From assembly GCA_938084715.1 (NCBI GenBank), contig CALKES010000009.1, positions 1-64,000 on the forward strand: a DNA stretch of 64,000 nt, read 5' to 3'. This document shows positions 1 to 9,228 of this stretch, piece by piece. The notes under the pieces are model-generated. The model was not told where the DNA came from, searched no databases, and saw only the letters and a list, made by a program, of their open reading frames with translations. Position numbers and translations under genes: made by a program. Each line of letters starts with the position of its first letter. Positions within the stretch are counted from its first letter, which is position 1. The DNA is from Candidatus Bipolaricaulota bacterium (lineage in GTDB: Bacteria; Bipolaricaulota; Bipolaricaulia; Bipolaricaulales; Bipolaricaulaceae).

Positions 1-592
1 GGGACGAACGGCCGCTTGTAGACGAGGTCCCGGAGGGCGTTCCGGGGCGAGAAGCGGTGCTCGGTGGACCGATCGCGGGCCGCAATCCGGGCAATGAGCT
101 TGGGGCTAAAGAGCCCTCCGCCGGAGCCGGCACCGTCAGGAAAACACAGGGTTCCCCGCTCGTCCTTCGTCCCCCCAAACCCGTACGGGGAGCCAGGGCC
201 CACGAGGGTCGCCGTCCACCAGCGACGGGGGTACCGGGCAAGGAGGTGGTAGACGATGACCCCCCCAGGGAGTTCCCCACGAGGTGGGCCCGCTCGATGC
301 CAAGCTCGTCGAGGAGGGCCACCGCGTCGTCGGCAAGGTCCCCGAGGCCCCGCCGGGCGTCGATCTTCGCCTCGGGGTCGGCCTCCCCGTACCCCCGCTG
401 GTCGGGGGCGATCCCGCGGAACCCCTTGGGAAGCCGGAGCATCGTCTCCTCCCACCACGTCGCCGAGGCCAGGTTTCCGTGGAGGAACAGAACCGGGGTC
501 CCCTCCCGGGGACCGGAGAACAGGACCCGGGTCCGGAGCCGGCTCGTCTGCACCGTCCGCGCCTCAATCCCTCTCATCGTCGGAACCGTCAT
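1..592 (-). CDS. alpha/beta hydrolase, 3'-truncated by window edge
   Basis: Reading from an ATG at 592, the frame is open to the left edge, so the C-terminus lies outside the window. The visible ~197 residues show the alpha/beta hydrolase N-terminal half: an oxyanion strand ending in FLHGN, a DQRGYG turn, and the nucleophile elbow GNSLGG (Ser nucleophile) after a typical 'LGIERAHLVG' strand. The charge-relay Asp and His are not yet reached. The start overlaps the stop of the upstream hydrolase (ATGA), so the two are translationally coupled. The substrate cannot be inferred; such pairs are often esterases or lactonases. No signal peptide is seen, so it is probably cytoplasmic. Confidence 0.8.
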   Translation of the reverse strand, partial: MTVPTMRGIEARTVQTSRLRTRVLFSGPREGTPVLFLHGNLASATWWEETMLRLPKGFRGIAPDQRGYGEADPEAKIDARRGLGDLADDAVALLDELGIERAHLVGNSLGGSSSTTSLPGTPVAGGRRPSWALAPRTGLGGRRTSGEPCVFLTVPAPAEGSLAPSSLPGLRPAIGPPSTASRPGTPSGTSSTSGRSS

Positions 593-1386
593 CTGTGAAC
601 CTCCTCAGGCCGTCCCCGGGCGTGCTTGGCCAGAAACCCCAGGAGCGCGGTGTTGAACTCCTCCGGCCGCTCCAGGCACAGGGCATGGCCCGCCCCCGGG
701 ACGACCAACAACTCTGCCCCACGGATCCCCCGGGCCAGCGCCTCCGCGTGCCGCGGGGGCTTCAGGGCGTCCTCCCCTCCGGCCACGACGAGGGTGGGAG
801 CGCCTACCTCCCCGAGCCGGTCCGCGACGTCGTAACGGAGGAACGCCCGCAACAGCTCAGCCGCGGCCTGGAAGTCGAGGCCCGTGTACCGCCGCTCTCC
901 CGCCCGGAGCTCGTCGGGATGGGCCTCGACCCAGGCGGCGGAAAAGCTCGTGCTCAGCACCAGGCGCCACAGCAGGGCAGGGTCCTCCCGCACCGCGGCG
1001 GCGATCCAACCCTCGATCTGGGCCCGCAGGACGGGGTCTGGGCGGGCCACCGCTGACGACAGAAACAGGCTCGCCACCCGATCCGGGTGGCGCAGGGCGC
1101 AGACCAGGCCGACCTCGGCCCCGTAGGAGATCCCCGCGAGGTGGGCCCGGTCGACGCCCAGGAAGTCGAGGAGCCCCACCAGGTCGTCGGCGTGAACCTC
1201 CCGGCTGTACGGCCCCGGGGGGTGCTCGGACCGCCACATCCCCCGCCACGCCCAGGGCGGCCCGGAACCCCCGCTCCCTCTCAACCCGCAGGAACACCGG
1301 ATCGAGCCGGAGCGCCTGGAGGGCGAGAGCTTCTCCCCTGGCGTAAGCCGCCTTCCGTTCCCCCTCCGGGAGATAGGCCTCGGCAA
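589..1386 (-). pseudogene. alpha/beta hydrolase lacking its N-terminal strand
   Basis: From about position 1235 downward the product is a clear alpha/beta hydrolase: nucleophile elbow GISYGA, a late acidic residue in GGEDALKPP and the His in PGAGHALCLERP. The first ~50 residues are Arg/Pro-rich, resemble no hydrolase and lack the HG oxyanion motif; the homologous part begins only at the 'HPPGPYS' loop that normally follows the DxRGxGxS turn. The preceding frame encodes the tail of a different, decayed gene. A deletion probably joined the two and removed strands beta1-beta4. The protein could still be made but is unlikely to be a normal hydrolase. It overlaps the next hydrolase start by 4 nt. 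Confidence 0.6.
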
Positions 1387-1638
1387 GCTCGCAGTGAGCC
1401 CGGGAAAGCTTCACGAGGACCTTGCCCCGAAGATCCCCACCCAGCTCGCCCGACGCCAGGGCCTCCCCCCACAGGGCGATCGCCCCCCCTCAGCCGGGCC
1501 GCGTAGGAAGCAAACTCACGATCGTACAAGGCGTCCGCTTGGGCCAGAACTTCTAAAGTAGACCCCAACCCCGCTCAAGCCAACGACCGTCGTCACCACC
1601 GCAGCCACCGCCCCACCCCAGTTCCCGATCGCACGCAT
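1230..1638 (-). pseudogene. frameshifted, truncated exported helical-repeat protein
   Basis: Three reading-frame segments join into one plausible protein: an N-terminal signal-like segment (MRAIGNWGG...TTVVGLSG), then a helix 'TLEVLAQADALYDREFASY' in a second frame, then 'AIALWGEALASGEL' and a helix pair ending near 'ALALQALRLDPVF' in a third. The second switch lies in a run of seven G. The helices resemble TPR-type solute-processing proteins such as TRAP-associated TatT, but this is inference. The 3' part is lost and runs into the truncated hydrolase. A TATGAT box six bases before the ATG supports this start. Sequencing indels could explain the frameshifts but not the missing 3' half. Confidence 0.5.
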
Positions 1639-1644
1639 GGCGCG

Positions 1645-1650
1645 ATCATA
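1645..1650 (-). promoter_or_regulatory. -10 box TATGAT for leaderless start
   Basis: TATGAT on the minus strand ends six bases before the ATG at 1638, a spacing that places the transcription start at or next to the start codon. The same arrangement recurs before many first genes in this window. Confidence 0.45.
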
Positions 1651-1919
1651 CCGATATCCAACAGCCCCAAGCTCGGTGGAGGACAACGGATCTTCGGACC
1701 GAGCTCGCCCAGGAGCCCCCATGAACGCTGCGGCTCTGCTTCGTAGAGCACGGAGGCATCCGCGCGCTCCCCCCCAGGCCGGCGGTCCAGGGCGCTCCGG
1801 GAACCCCAAAGGAGAAGTCCCTCGTCAGCTCTCCAATTCCCCCTCGGGCAAAGGGGCCTCCGACCACTGGACCCTGGGAGTCTCCCCTTGAACCCGGGGG
1901 CTGCGAACGGTTAACCTCC
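1651..1919. other. intergenic region between divergent genes
   Basis: No convincing gene or structured RNA seen. It separates the decayed helical-repeat gene from the diguanylate cyclase; both promoters must lie here. A TAACCT hexamer close to the cyclase start is the only -10-like candidate for that gene. Confidence 0.4.
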
Positions 1920-4900
1920 ATGAGGGAGGACATGCCGCGCCGGCGGAAAACGACGTGGGTGGTGGATTTCCTGCGGGAACTGCACCAGGGGAGGGATCTC
2001 CCCGGGCTGCTGGGACAGGTGTTGCGCCATGCGCTGAGCCTGGTCCCCGCAGCCCAGAGCGGGACCGTTCTCCTTCTCGACAAGGACGCAGGGGTCTTCC
2101 GGTTTGCGGCCGCCGAGGGATGGGACCTGGAGGCCCTCTCCCGGATTGCCATTCCCAAAGACCAATTCATCCAGAGCCGGCTTCCCCTTGACCGACCGTC
2201 GATCATCCGGAACCCCCTGGCCCAGAACGTCGCCCTCGTAGGGGAAGAACTGGCTGGGACCATCTCGGCCCTGGGATCGGTGACGGCAGTCCTATCCGCC
2301 CCCGTAACCGATGGAACAGAGCTCGTGGGGGTCCTCAACCTCGACAGTCGGGACGACCCAGAGGCCTTCACGGAGGCCGACGTGCGCCGCCTGGGTGCAG
2401 CGTGGGAGGAGATCGCCTTGGCGGTGGTCGCTGCCCGAAGCCAGGCCGGGCTCCGGGAGCGGGAGGAGCTCCTCCGGCTTCTGTTGGAGCGCTGGTCCGA
2501 CGGGGTGCTCATCGTCGCCCCCGATGGGACGATCCTAGAGGCCAACCCTGCGGCCGCACGCCAGACGGGCTACAGCCAAGATGACCTTCGGGGGATGAAC
2601 CTCGGTCAGCTCGTGGTCTCACCCGCGCCACTTCCCCTTGCGGACATCCTCGCCCGCCTGCGAGCGGAAGAAACCTTCGCCCTGGAGGTCGAAAAGCGGT
2701 GCAAGGACGGGACCACGGTCCGAGCCGAAGGCGTCCTGGCCCCCACGGAACACCAGGGGACACCCGCCCTGCTGTTCCTGGTCCGGCCCCTCGGGGATGA
2801 GCAGGCCAAGCGCCGGCAAGCCCTGGAGGCCCTGCTCCGGGCCCTCCCAGGCATCGCCGGAGCCCGCGACCCCCGGGAGGCGGTGGAGCGGATCGTCGCC
2901 GCGGCCCGGGAGATCGCCCACGCCGACCACGCCAATGTGCTCCTGTTCACGCCCAAAGGCGATCTCGCTCAGGTCTTCGATCCCCACGGCGCCCCGCCGA
3001 TCCCGGTCCGGATCCGAAGGGAAGGCTTCACCCGCTGGATCCTGGAGACGGGCCAACCGCTCATCCTCGACGACATCCGTCCCGACGGAACGACGTCCCC
3101 ACCCGTCCCCAACCGCGAGGGGAACCCGATCCCAGCGAGCCCGGTCCTCGTCCGGGAGGGCATCCGGTCCCTGGTGGGGCTCCCCCTGACCGTGGGAGGG
3201 GAGCGGCGGGGGATCCTCTACGTCCACAGCCGCCAGCCGGGGGGACTCCATGACCAGCTCCCCGTCCTCTCCCTCCTCGCCGCCCAGGCCGGGGTGGCGA
3301 TGACCAACGCCCTCCTCTTCCGGGACCTCCAGGAGCGGGAAGGGCGTCTGCAAACCCTGTTCGCCCTCTCCCCGGTCTCCCTGTTGATCGAGGACTTCTC
3401 CGCCGTTCGGGAGCGCCTGGAGGCGCTGCGGGCCCAAGGGGTAACCGACCTCCGCCGCTACCTCGAGGAACACGAGGGGTTTGCCGCCGCCACCGTGGCC
3501 CTCCTCCGGGTCATCGATGTAAACCAAGCTACCCTCGACCTGTACGGGGTGCGCGACCGGGACGACCTCCAGGGCCGCCTCCCCAGCCTCGTCCCCCCGG
3601 AGGCCCTTCCCCTGTGGATCGAGGAGCTCGTGGCGATCTGGGAGGGGCGGCCCTCGTTTGAGGGGGAGGGGGTGAACCGAACGGCGGATGGCCGCCCCCT
3701 CCACGTCCGGATCGGGTGGCGGGTCCTCCCCGGGCACGAGGAGCGCTACGATCGGGTGCTGGTTTCCGTCCACGACCTCACGGCCCGGGTGGAGGCGGAG
3801 GAGGCCCTGGCCCGGCGGGGGGCGGTGCTCCGCGCCGCGGCGTTCGCCGCCGAGACGCTCCTCCGCGAGCCATCCCTCCCGGCAGCGGTCCCCGCCGTGC
3901 TCGCCCGGCTGGGGGAGGCGGCCGGGGTGAGCCGGGTGTACGTGTTTGAGGAGAGCCGGGACGAACGGGGCCGGCCGCGGGTAAGCCAGCGGTACGAGTG
4001 GGTCGCCCCCGGGATCCAGCCCCAACAGGAGAACCCCGCTCTCCAGGACTTCCCCTACGCCGACGCCGGCTTCGCCCGGTGGGTGGAGGCGTTCGACCGG
4101 GGGGAGCCCATCCACGGCCGGGTCGCCGATTTCCCCGAGGAGGAGCGGCCGTTCCTCCAGGCCCAGGACATCCGGGCCCTGGCGGTGTTGCCGATTCAGG
4201 TGGGGGGGAAGCGGTGGGGGTTTGTCGGGTTCGACGACTGCGTCGGGGAGCGGATCTGGACCGAAGGAGAGCTCGACGCCCTTCGGATTGCCGCCCAGGC
4301 CCTGGGGGCAGGGCTGGAGCGGGCGGGGCTGGAAGAGGAGCTCCGCCAGCGGCAGGCGGAGCTGGCGGGGTTGTTTGGGGTCGCTGCCACCCTGGGGGAG
4401 GAGCTCGAGCTGGAGACGCTGCTGACCCGGGTCCACGCCCAGCTCGCCCCGGTCGTTCCCAGCGATGCGTTCCTGCTGGCGCTGGTGGAGCCCAACGGCC
4501 GCGAGCTGCGCCTGGCCTACGGAGTAGAGGACGGGGAGAGGCTTCCCCCGCTGGTGGTCCCCCTGGACCCGGGGGAGTCGCTGAGCGCCTGGGTGGCCCA
4601 CCACCGATCCCCCCTCCTCATCCGGGACGTCCCACAGGAGTGGGACCGGCTCCCCGCCCGAGCTAGGCAGGTCGGGCGGTTGGTCCGGAGCTGGGTCGGG
4701 GTCCCGCTCGTGGTCAAGGACCAAGTGGTGGGGGTCCTGTCCGTCCAGAGCTTTGCCCCGGGGGCGTTCAGCGAGGGCCACGTCCGGCTCCTTCAGGCGG
4801 CCGCCGCTCCGGTGGCGCAAGCGGTGCGCAACGCCCAGGCCTTCGCCGCCCTGGCGGGCCTGGAACAGAGGCTTCGCGCAGTGGAAGAGGCGTCCCGGAA

Positions 4901-6293
4901 GTTGAAGCTCGCCCACAACCGGGAGGATCTGTTCGGGACGACCCTGGACCTGGTGGGAGCGGTCCTCGGCTACGGGCCGTGCGCGATCCTCGCCCGGCAA
5001 GGGGAGGATCTGGTCGTGGTGGCGGCCCACCAGGAGCTCGTCTGGACCCAGGGGAAGCGCCTTCCCCTCCATGGCCCCGGGATCACCGTGGCCGCGTTTT
5101 GGTCCCGGGAGCCGGTGTACGCCCCCGACGTCCGGGCCGACCCGCGGTACGTCCCGGGCAACCCCACCACCCGCAGCGAGCTCGCCCTCCCCCTGGTGGT
5201 GGGGGAGGAGGTCCTGGGGGTCCTGGATGTGGCGTCCTCTGAGGTCGACGGGATCCCCCCCGAGGACCGCGAACTCCTGGGCATCCTTGCCTCCGGGCTG
5301 GCGGTTTCGTGGGCGGGCCTGGTGCGCCTGGAGCGCCTCGGGGATCTGAGCCGGAGGCTCGCCCGCCTCCATGAGGCCTCGCGGACCCTGTCCAAGGCCT
5401 CGACACAGGAGGAGGTTTGCGAGCAAGGGGTGCGGGCGCTGGTGGAGACCCTGGGCTTTGAGCACGCCAACATCGGGCTTGGCCAGGGGGAGCTCCTCGT
5501 CCCGGTGGCGGGGGCGGGAGCCCTCACGGGCGGGGCCCGGCCGTTCCGCCGCGGCGAGGGGATCGCAGGCCGGGTTTGGGAAACGAGGGCTGTCCTGTGG
5601 GGCAACCTCGACCAGTTCCCGTTTGCCCGACCCACAACTCCGGCCATCCAGTCCGTCCTGGCGGTGCCAATCGGGGACCTGGGGGTGATCCAGGTCGTCG
5701 CCACCCACCGGGACGCCTTCACCGCCGACGATGTCGAGCTGGTGGGGATCCTGGCCCGCCACGTCGAGCACGAGCTGCGGCGGGTCGAGCTCGAGGCGGA
5801 ACTCCGGGAGCAGGCGATCCGGGACCCCCTCACCGAGCTCTACAACCGCCGGTTCCTGACGGAGGTGCTGGCGCGGGAGGTGGAGCGGGCCAGGCGGTAC
5901 GGCCACCCCCTGACCCTGGTCCTCGCCGACATCGACGACTTCAAGCGGGTGAACGACCGGTACGGCCATGGGGCGGGGGACACCGCCCTCTGCGCCGTGG
6001 CCCAGTGCCTGCGGGAAAGCGTCCGCGCCGGGGACTACGTGTTCCGCTACGGGGGGGAGGAGTTCGTGGTCCTCCTCCCCGAGACCGGGAACGGGGGGAG
6101 CGACGTCGTCCGCCGCCTGGGGGACAAGCTGTCGGCGGTGGAGGTAGGGGGGGTGCCGGGCCTGAGGGTCAGCGTCAGCCTGGGCCACGTCACCTGGGAC
6201 CCGGGGCGGGACGGCCCGGCCAGCCCCGAGGACCTTCTTCAGCAGGCTGACTCTGTCCTGTACGAGATCAAGCGCCGCCGGGGAGGCCGGTGA
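1920..6293 (+). CDS. multi-GAF/PAS diguanylate cyclase (GGDEF)
   Basis: A 1457-residue sensor that should make cyclic di-GMP from two GTP. Rough order: GAF (25-165), PAS (190-285), GAF (300-467), a second PAS-like module (475-625), GAF (640-800), GAF (810-975), GAF (990-1135), GAF (1150-1295), GGDEF (1297-1457). The catalytic loop reads RYGGEEF near residue 1377. An RAGD inhibitory-site motif sits exactly five residues before it, so product feedback is expected. No transmembrane segment or signal peptide is seen, so it is probably a cytosolic receiver of several small-molecule or redox cues. The start may be ATG 1920 or the in-frame ATG 12 bases later. Three c-di-GMP riboswitches lie within 10 kb, making it the likely local signal source. 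No EAL or HD-GYP partner is visible here. Confidence 0.93.
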   Translation: MREDMPRRRKTTWVVDFLRELHQGRDLPGLLGQVLRHALSLVPAAQSGTVLLLDKDAGVFRFAAAEGWDLEALSRIAIPKDQFIQSRLPLDRPSIIRNPLAQNVALVGEELAGTISALGSVTAVLSAPVTDGTELVGVLNLDSRDDPEAFTEADVRRLGAAWEEIALAVVAARSQAGLREREELLRLLLERWSDGVLIVAPDGTILEANPAAARQTGYSQDDLRGMNLGQLVVSPAPLPLADILARLRAEETFALEVEKRCKDGTTVRAEGVLAPTEHQGTPALLFLVRPLGDEQAKRRQALEALLRALPGIAGARDPREAVERIVAAAREIAHADHANVLLFTPKGDLAQVFDPHGAPPIPVRIRREGFTRWILETGQPLILDDIRPDGTTSPPVPNREGNPIPASPVLVREGIRSLVGLPLTVGGERRGILYVHSRQPGGLHDQLPVLSLLAAQAGVAMTNALLFRDLQEREGRLQTLFALSPVSLLIEDFSAVRERLEALRAQGVTDLRRYLEEHEGFAAATVALLRVIDVNQATLDLYGVRDRDDLQGRLPSLVPPEALPLWIEELVAIWEGRPSFEGEGVNRTADGRPLHVRIGWRVLPGHEERYDRVLVSVHDLTARVEAEEALARRGAVLRAAAFAAETLLREPSLPAAVPAVLARLGEAAGVSRVYVFEESRDERGRPRVSQRYEWVAPGIQPQQENPALQDFPYADAGFARWVEAFDRGEPIHGRVADFPEEERPFLQAQDIRALAVLPIQVGGKRWGFVGFDDCVGERIWTEGELDALRIAAQALGAGLERAGLEEELRQRQAELAGLFGVAATLGEELELETLLTRVHAQLAPVVPSDAFLLALVEPNGRELRLAYGVEDGERLPPLVVPLDPGESLSAWVAHHRSPLLIRDVPQEWDRLPARARQVGRLVRSWVGVPLVVKDQVVGVLSVQSFAPGAFSEGHVRLLQAAAAPVAQAVRNAQAFAALAGLEQRLRAVEEASRKLKLAHNREDLFGTTLDLVGAVLGYGPCAILARQGEDLVVVAAHQELVWTQGKRLPLHGPGITVAAFWSREPVYAPDVRADPRYVPGNPTTRSELALPLVVGEEVLGVLDVASSEVDGIPPEDRELLGILASGLAVSWAGLVRLERLGDLSRRLARLHEASRTLSKASTQEEVCEQGVRALVETLGFEHANIGLGQGELLVPVAGAGALTGGARPFRRGEGIAGRVWETRAVLWGNLDQFPFARPTTPAIQSVLAVPIGDLGVIQVVATHRDAFTADDVELVGILARHVEHELRRVELEAELREQAIRDPLTELYNRRFLTEVLAREVERARRYGHPLTLVLADIDDFKRVNDRYGHGAGDTALCAVAQCLRESVRAGDYVFRYGGEEFVVLLPETGNGGSDVVRRLGDKLSAVEVGGVPGLRVSVSLGHVTWDPGRDGPASPEDLLQQADSVLYEIKRRRGGR

Positions 6294-6299
6294 GGGCCC

Positions 6300-9158
6300 T
6301 CAGGGGACCACCTCGACGAGGATCCCCAACCGGTCCGACTCCCCCTCGTCGTCGACCACGGTCAACGTCACGAGGTAGAACCCCGGGGAGGGGAACGTCC
6401 ACCGCGGGCGAGGCCCCTCCTCGTCGGCCTGTCCATCCCCGGTGAAGTCCCAGGCGTACGAGACGATGGCCCCCAAGGAGACGGAGGCGTCGAAGGCAAC
6501 TTCCTCTCCAACCCGCGGCAGAGCGGGCTCCCAGCGGAAATCGGCCAGGGGGGGGCGGTAGACAACGACCACGGGCCGTGGCTCAACGCGGAAGGCCACC
6601 TCCTCCACCGCTCCGGGGCCAAGGAGGACCTCCTGTTCGGCGGCGCCCACGAGGACCACGGCGGCCGAGAGGGTTGCCACGTCCACGCGGACCCGATAGG
6701 CTCCCGCGGGGAGGCCGGGCCAGGCGAACCGGCCAAGGGGATTCGTGAAGGCATCGACGGGTTCCCTCCCCTCCCCGTGGAGCACCACCCGAACCCCAGC
6801 CAGGCCGCGCTCTCCCTCGCCTTGGGTCCCGCCACCGTCGAGATCCTCGAACACAACACCGGCGATCTCCCCCAGCCGCTCGACGGGGAGGAAGACTGTT
6901 GTCCGGCCAGCGAGGACGACTTCCACTTCCACGGGAACCGGGACCCGCAGCCGCACCCCCTCCGGAAGGGACTCTACGGCGAGCGCGTAGCGTCCCGGGG
7001 CGAGGGGTGGGAAGACGAAGCGGCCGCCCCTCCCGGTAGCCACCTGGCCTCCCCCGGCCGAGAGCACCGCACCCTCCACCCCCGCCTCCCCTGGGTCGGG
7101 TTGATCGTCCCCGTCCTCGTCCACAAAGACCCGCCCCTCGAGCCAACCGCGGGCCGGGAGAAACGGGGGGGTGAGGGAGAAACGACGCTCAAAGCTGACT
7201 CCTAGCCGAAGCCAGCGAACTTCCCCTTGCCCCGTCCAGGCCACATCGAGCCGAAACCCCACCGCGGCGAGGGGGGACAAGGCCACGGGGAGGCCCACCC
7301 CCAACGCCCCCCCGCCTGAGGCAAAACGGGCAGTCAGGGTCAGGTCCCCGGGGATCCGGAGGTCAAGGTCCACTCCCCCGCCGAGTTCGGGGGGGCCCCC
7401 CCTGGGGACCCGCACGGCTTGGGTGAGGTTCAGGGACGCCTTGGTTCGGCCGAGGGTCAGGATCAGCCGCTGGCTGTACTCCTCGACCCGGACCGTGGTG
7501 GACAGGGCCTGGTCCTCCTCCCACCGCCAGCGGCCCCCGAGCCGGAGGAGGAGGGGGCTGTCCCCCAGAACCCCTCCGAGGTCCACGGTTCTCGTCCGCC
7601 AGTCCAGGGCCGGCCCGGAGCCCACGTTCTGGGTCCGGCGAAGGGAGAGCCCGGTGACCAGGGACAAGAGGGGAACGGGCGTCCAATCCGCAGCTACGGT
7701 CAGCTCAGATCGGGCCAGGGTCGGGCCGGGGGCGTTCGCCACGTTGTCCCGCTCCCACCGGGTATTGAAGCGAACCCCAATGGGCTGAACGCTCAGCTGA
7801 CCGCTGAGGGTGAACCCCATCCGGTCAGCCCGCGGGCTGGGGAGGCCGGGACCCACCGCGTAGGCCTCGAGGAGGAGCCCGGCTTGGGGAGCTTCCCCCG
7901 CGCTCGTTCGGAGAAGAACGGCCCCGTCAAGGGGCGGCCCCGCCAGGGCCGCCTCCAGCCCCAGGGTCCAGCCCTCCACCGGGAAGACCTGAACCCACGC
8001 CGCCCCACCCTGGGTCCCCCCGGTTACGGCCCGCAGGGCCAGGCCCAGTTCGGCCCACGGGAGCGTCCAAAGCCCCCGGGCCCCCCACTGACCCTCGTCT
8101 CCAATCCAGCCCGTGAGGAGTTCGACCCGTCCCGGATTCCCCCAGATCCCTCCCGCCATCCCCACCGCCCCCAGGGAGGTGAGGAGGGAACTCAGCGTCA
8201 GCTGGGTCTCCCCCACCTCGGCCCACACCCAGTCCCCCTCATAGCGGAGGAACCCCCGGGTCAGGCGGAACGGGGCGGGGCCCAACGGCCCCTCCCCGCG
8301 GAGGGCGAGGGCCACTCGCCCGCCCAGCACCTCCCCGTCGCCCCCCAGGGAGAGCTCGGACCGGACTTGCCCGGAGAGGAGGTCGAACCCCAGGGCCCCG
8401 CCCCCGGTCATCGCCAGCTCGGAGAGGATCGTCCCCACGATCGCCTCCGGCCCCGGAGGCAGGACCCGGGTCGGCCACGTCGCCCGGGCCTCGGCGCCCC
8501 CCTCCGACGTCACGACCACGGAGAGAAGCTCCCGGCCCGTCGGCGCCCCGGGGGGAATCGTCAGGACGACCTCCACCCGACCGGACTCCAGGGGGCGGAG
8601 GAGGAGCTCCCGGGGTGCGGTGCGGACCGGCCAGCCGCGGGCAGAACTGACCTCGATGAACAACCGGTCGATGGCGTTCCCCCGGTTCACCACCTCCAGG
8701 GTGTAGGTCACCGCGTCCCCGGGCTGACCCTGCTCAGACACCGGAGGGACCACGACCACATCGGCCACGGGGATCACCCGGACCTCGCCCTCCGCCGAGG
8801 CCGCCCCCCCCGGCCAGGACGCGTCAAGGCCCACCCGGTACCGCCCGGCCTCCGCACCCCGGGGAACGACAACGGCCAGAAACACGACTTCGTCCTCCCC
8901 AGGCCCAAGGACGACGGACGAGGGAACCCCCAGGTCCGTCCAACCGGCGGGCAGCGCGGCGGTCAACGCCACCGCCACCGTGGAAGGAGTCTCGTTTTGG
9001 AGAGCAAATGCATGCAGGGCGACCTCACCGGGGGAGACGGTGCGCGGGGGGGTGAGGACCTCGATCGTCACCGCCCCCACCGCCGCCTTCCCCCACACAC
9101 CGACCAACCCCAGGGCCACCGGGAAGAGCGTGGAGCGTAGCAAGCCGCGCCGCAGCAT
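6300..9158 (-). CDS. secreted beta-barrel protein with SdrD-like and PKD domains
   Basis: 952 residues. After a signal peptide (about 1-29) come two Ig-like NEW3/CARDB-type segments (30-240), a long region of alternating hydrophobic residues and turns that looks like an outer-membrane beta-barrel (about 240-680), two SdrD/Cna-B-like modules beginning GRVFVDEDGD (about 690) and GVVFEDLDGG (about 775), and a C-terminal PKD domain with the typical YAWDFTGDG signature (about 870-952). It is the last gene of the minus-strand surface cluster, after subunit-like and chaperone-like genes. That position matches the usher in archaic chaperone-usher operons, but I see no diagnostic usher motif. Alternatives are a porin-like anchor or an adhesin. 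Confidence 0.65.
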   Translation of the reverse strand: MLRRGLLRSTLFPVALGLVGVWGKAAVGAVTIEVLTPPRTVSPGEVALHAFALQNETPSTVAVALTAALPAGWTDLGVPSSVVLGPGEDEVVFLAVVVPRGAEAGRYRVGLDASWPGGAASAEGEVRVIPVADVVVVPPVSEQGQPGDAVTYTLEVVNRGNAIDRLFIEVSSARGWPVRTAPRELLLRPLESGRVEVVLTIPPGAPTGRELLSVVVTSEGGAEARATWPTRVLPPGPEAIVGTILSELAMTGGGALGFDLLSGQVRSELSLGGDGEVLGGRVALALRGEGPLGPAPFRLTRGFLRYEGDWVWAEVGETQLTLSSLLTSLGAVGMAGGIWGNPGRVELLTGWIGDEGQWGARGLWTLPWAELGLALRAVTGGTQGGAAWVQVFPVEGWTLGLEAALAGPPLDGAVLLRTSAGEAPQAGLLLEAYAVGPGLPSPRADRMGFTLSGQLSVQPIGVRFNTRWERDNVANAPGPTLARSELTVAADWTPVPLLSLVTGLSLRRTQNVGSGPALDWRTRTVDLGGVLGDSPLLLRLGGRWRWEEDQALSTTVRVEEYSQRLILTLGRTKASLNLTQAVRVPRGGPPELGGGVDLDLRIPGDLTLTARFASGGGALGVGLPVALSPLAAVGFRLDVAWTGQGEVRWLRLGVSFERRFSLTPPFLPARGWLEGRVFVDEDGDDQPDPGEAGVEGAVLSAGGGQVATGRGGRFVFPPLAPGRYALAVESLPEGVRLRVPVPVEVEVVLAGRTTVFLPVERLGEIAGVVFEDLDGGGTQGEGERGLAGVRVVLHGEGREPVDAFTNPLGRFAWPGLPAGAYRVRVDVATLSAAVVLVGAAEQEVLLGPGAVEEVAFRVEPRPVVVVYRPPLADFRWEPALPRVGEEVAFDASVSLGAIVSYAWDFTGDGQADEEGPRPRWTFPSPGFYLVTLTVVDDEGESDRLGILVEVVP

Positions 9159-9228
9159 CGCCCGAGGATGACGGGCCAGAGGTCCCCCCGGTAGGACGGG
9201 GGTGCATCGGCGAGGGGAAATCCTCCTG

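Noticed and set aside
2619-6188. Very long open frame antisense to the diguanylate cyclase gene (over 1100 codons)
   Set aside because: Composition is His/Pro/Gly/Asp-rich without any domain; it mirrors the codon pattern of the real gene on the other strand, a common artefact of high-GC DNA.
7419-9140. Long plus-strand open frame across the barrel/PKD gene
   Set aside because: Pro/Gly/Arg-rich shadow frame with no signal peptide, motif or ribosome site, while the opposite strand encodes recognisable SdrD-like and PKD domains.
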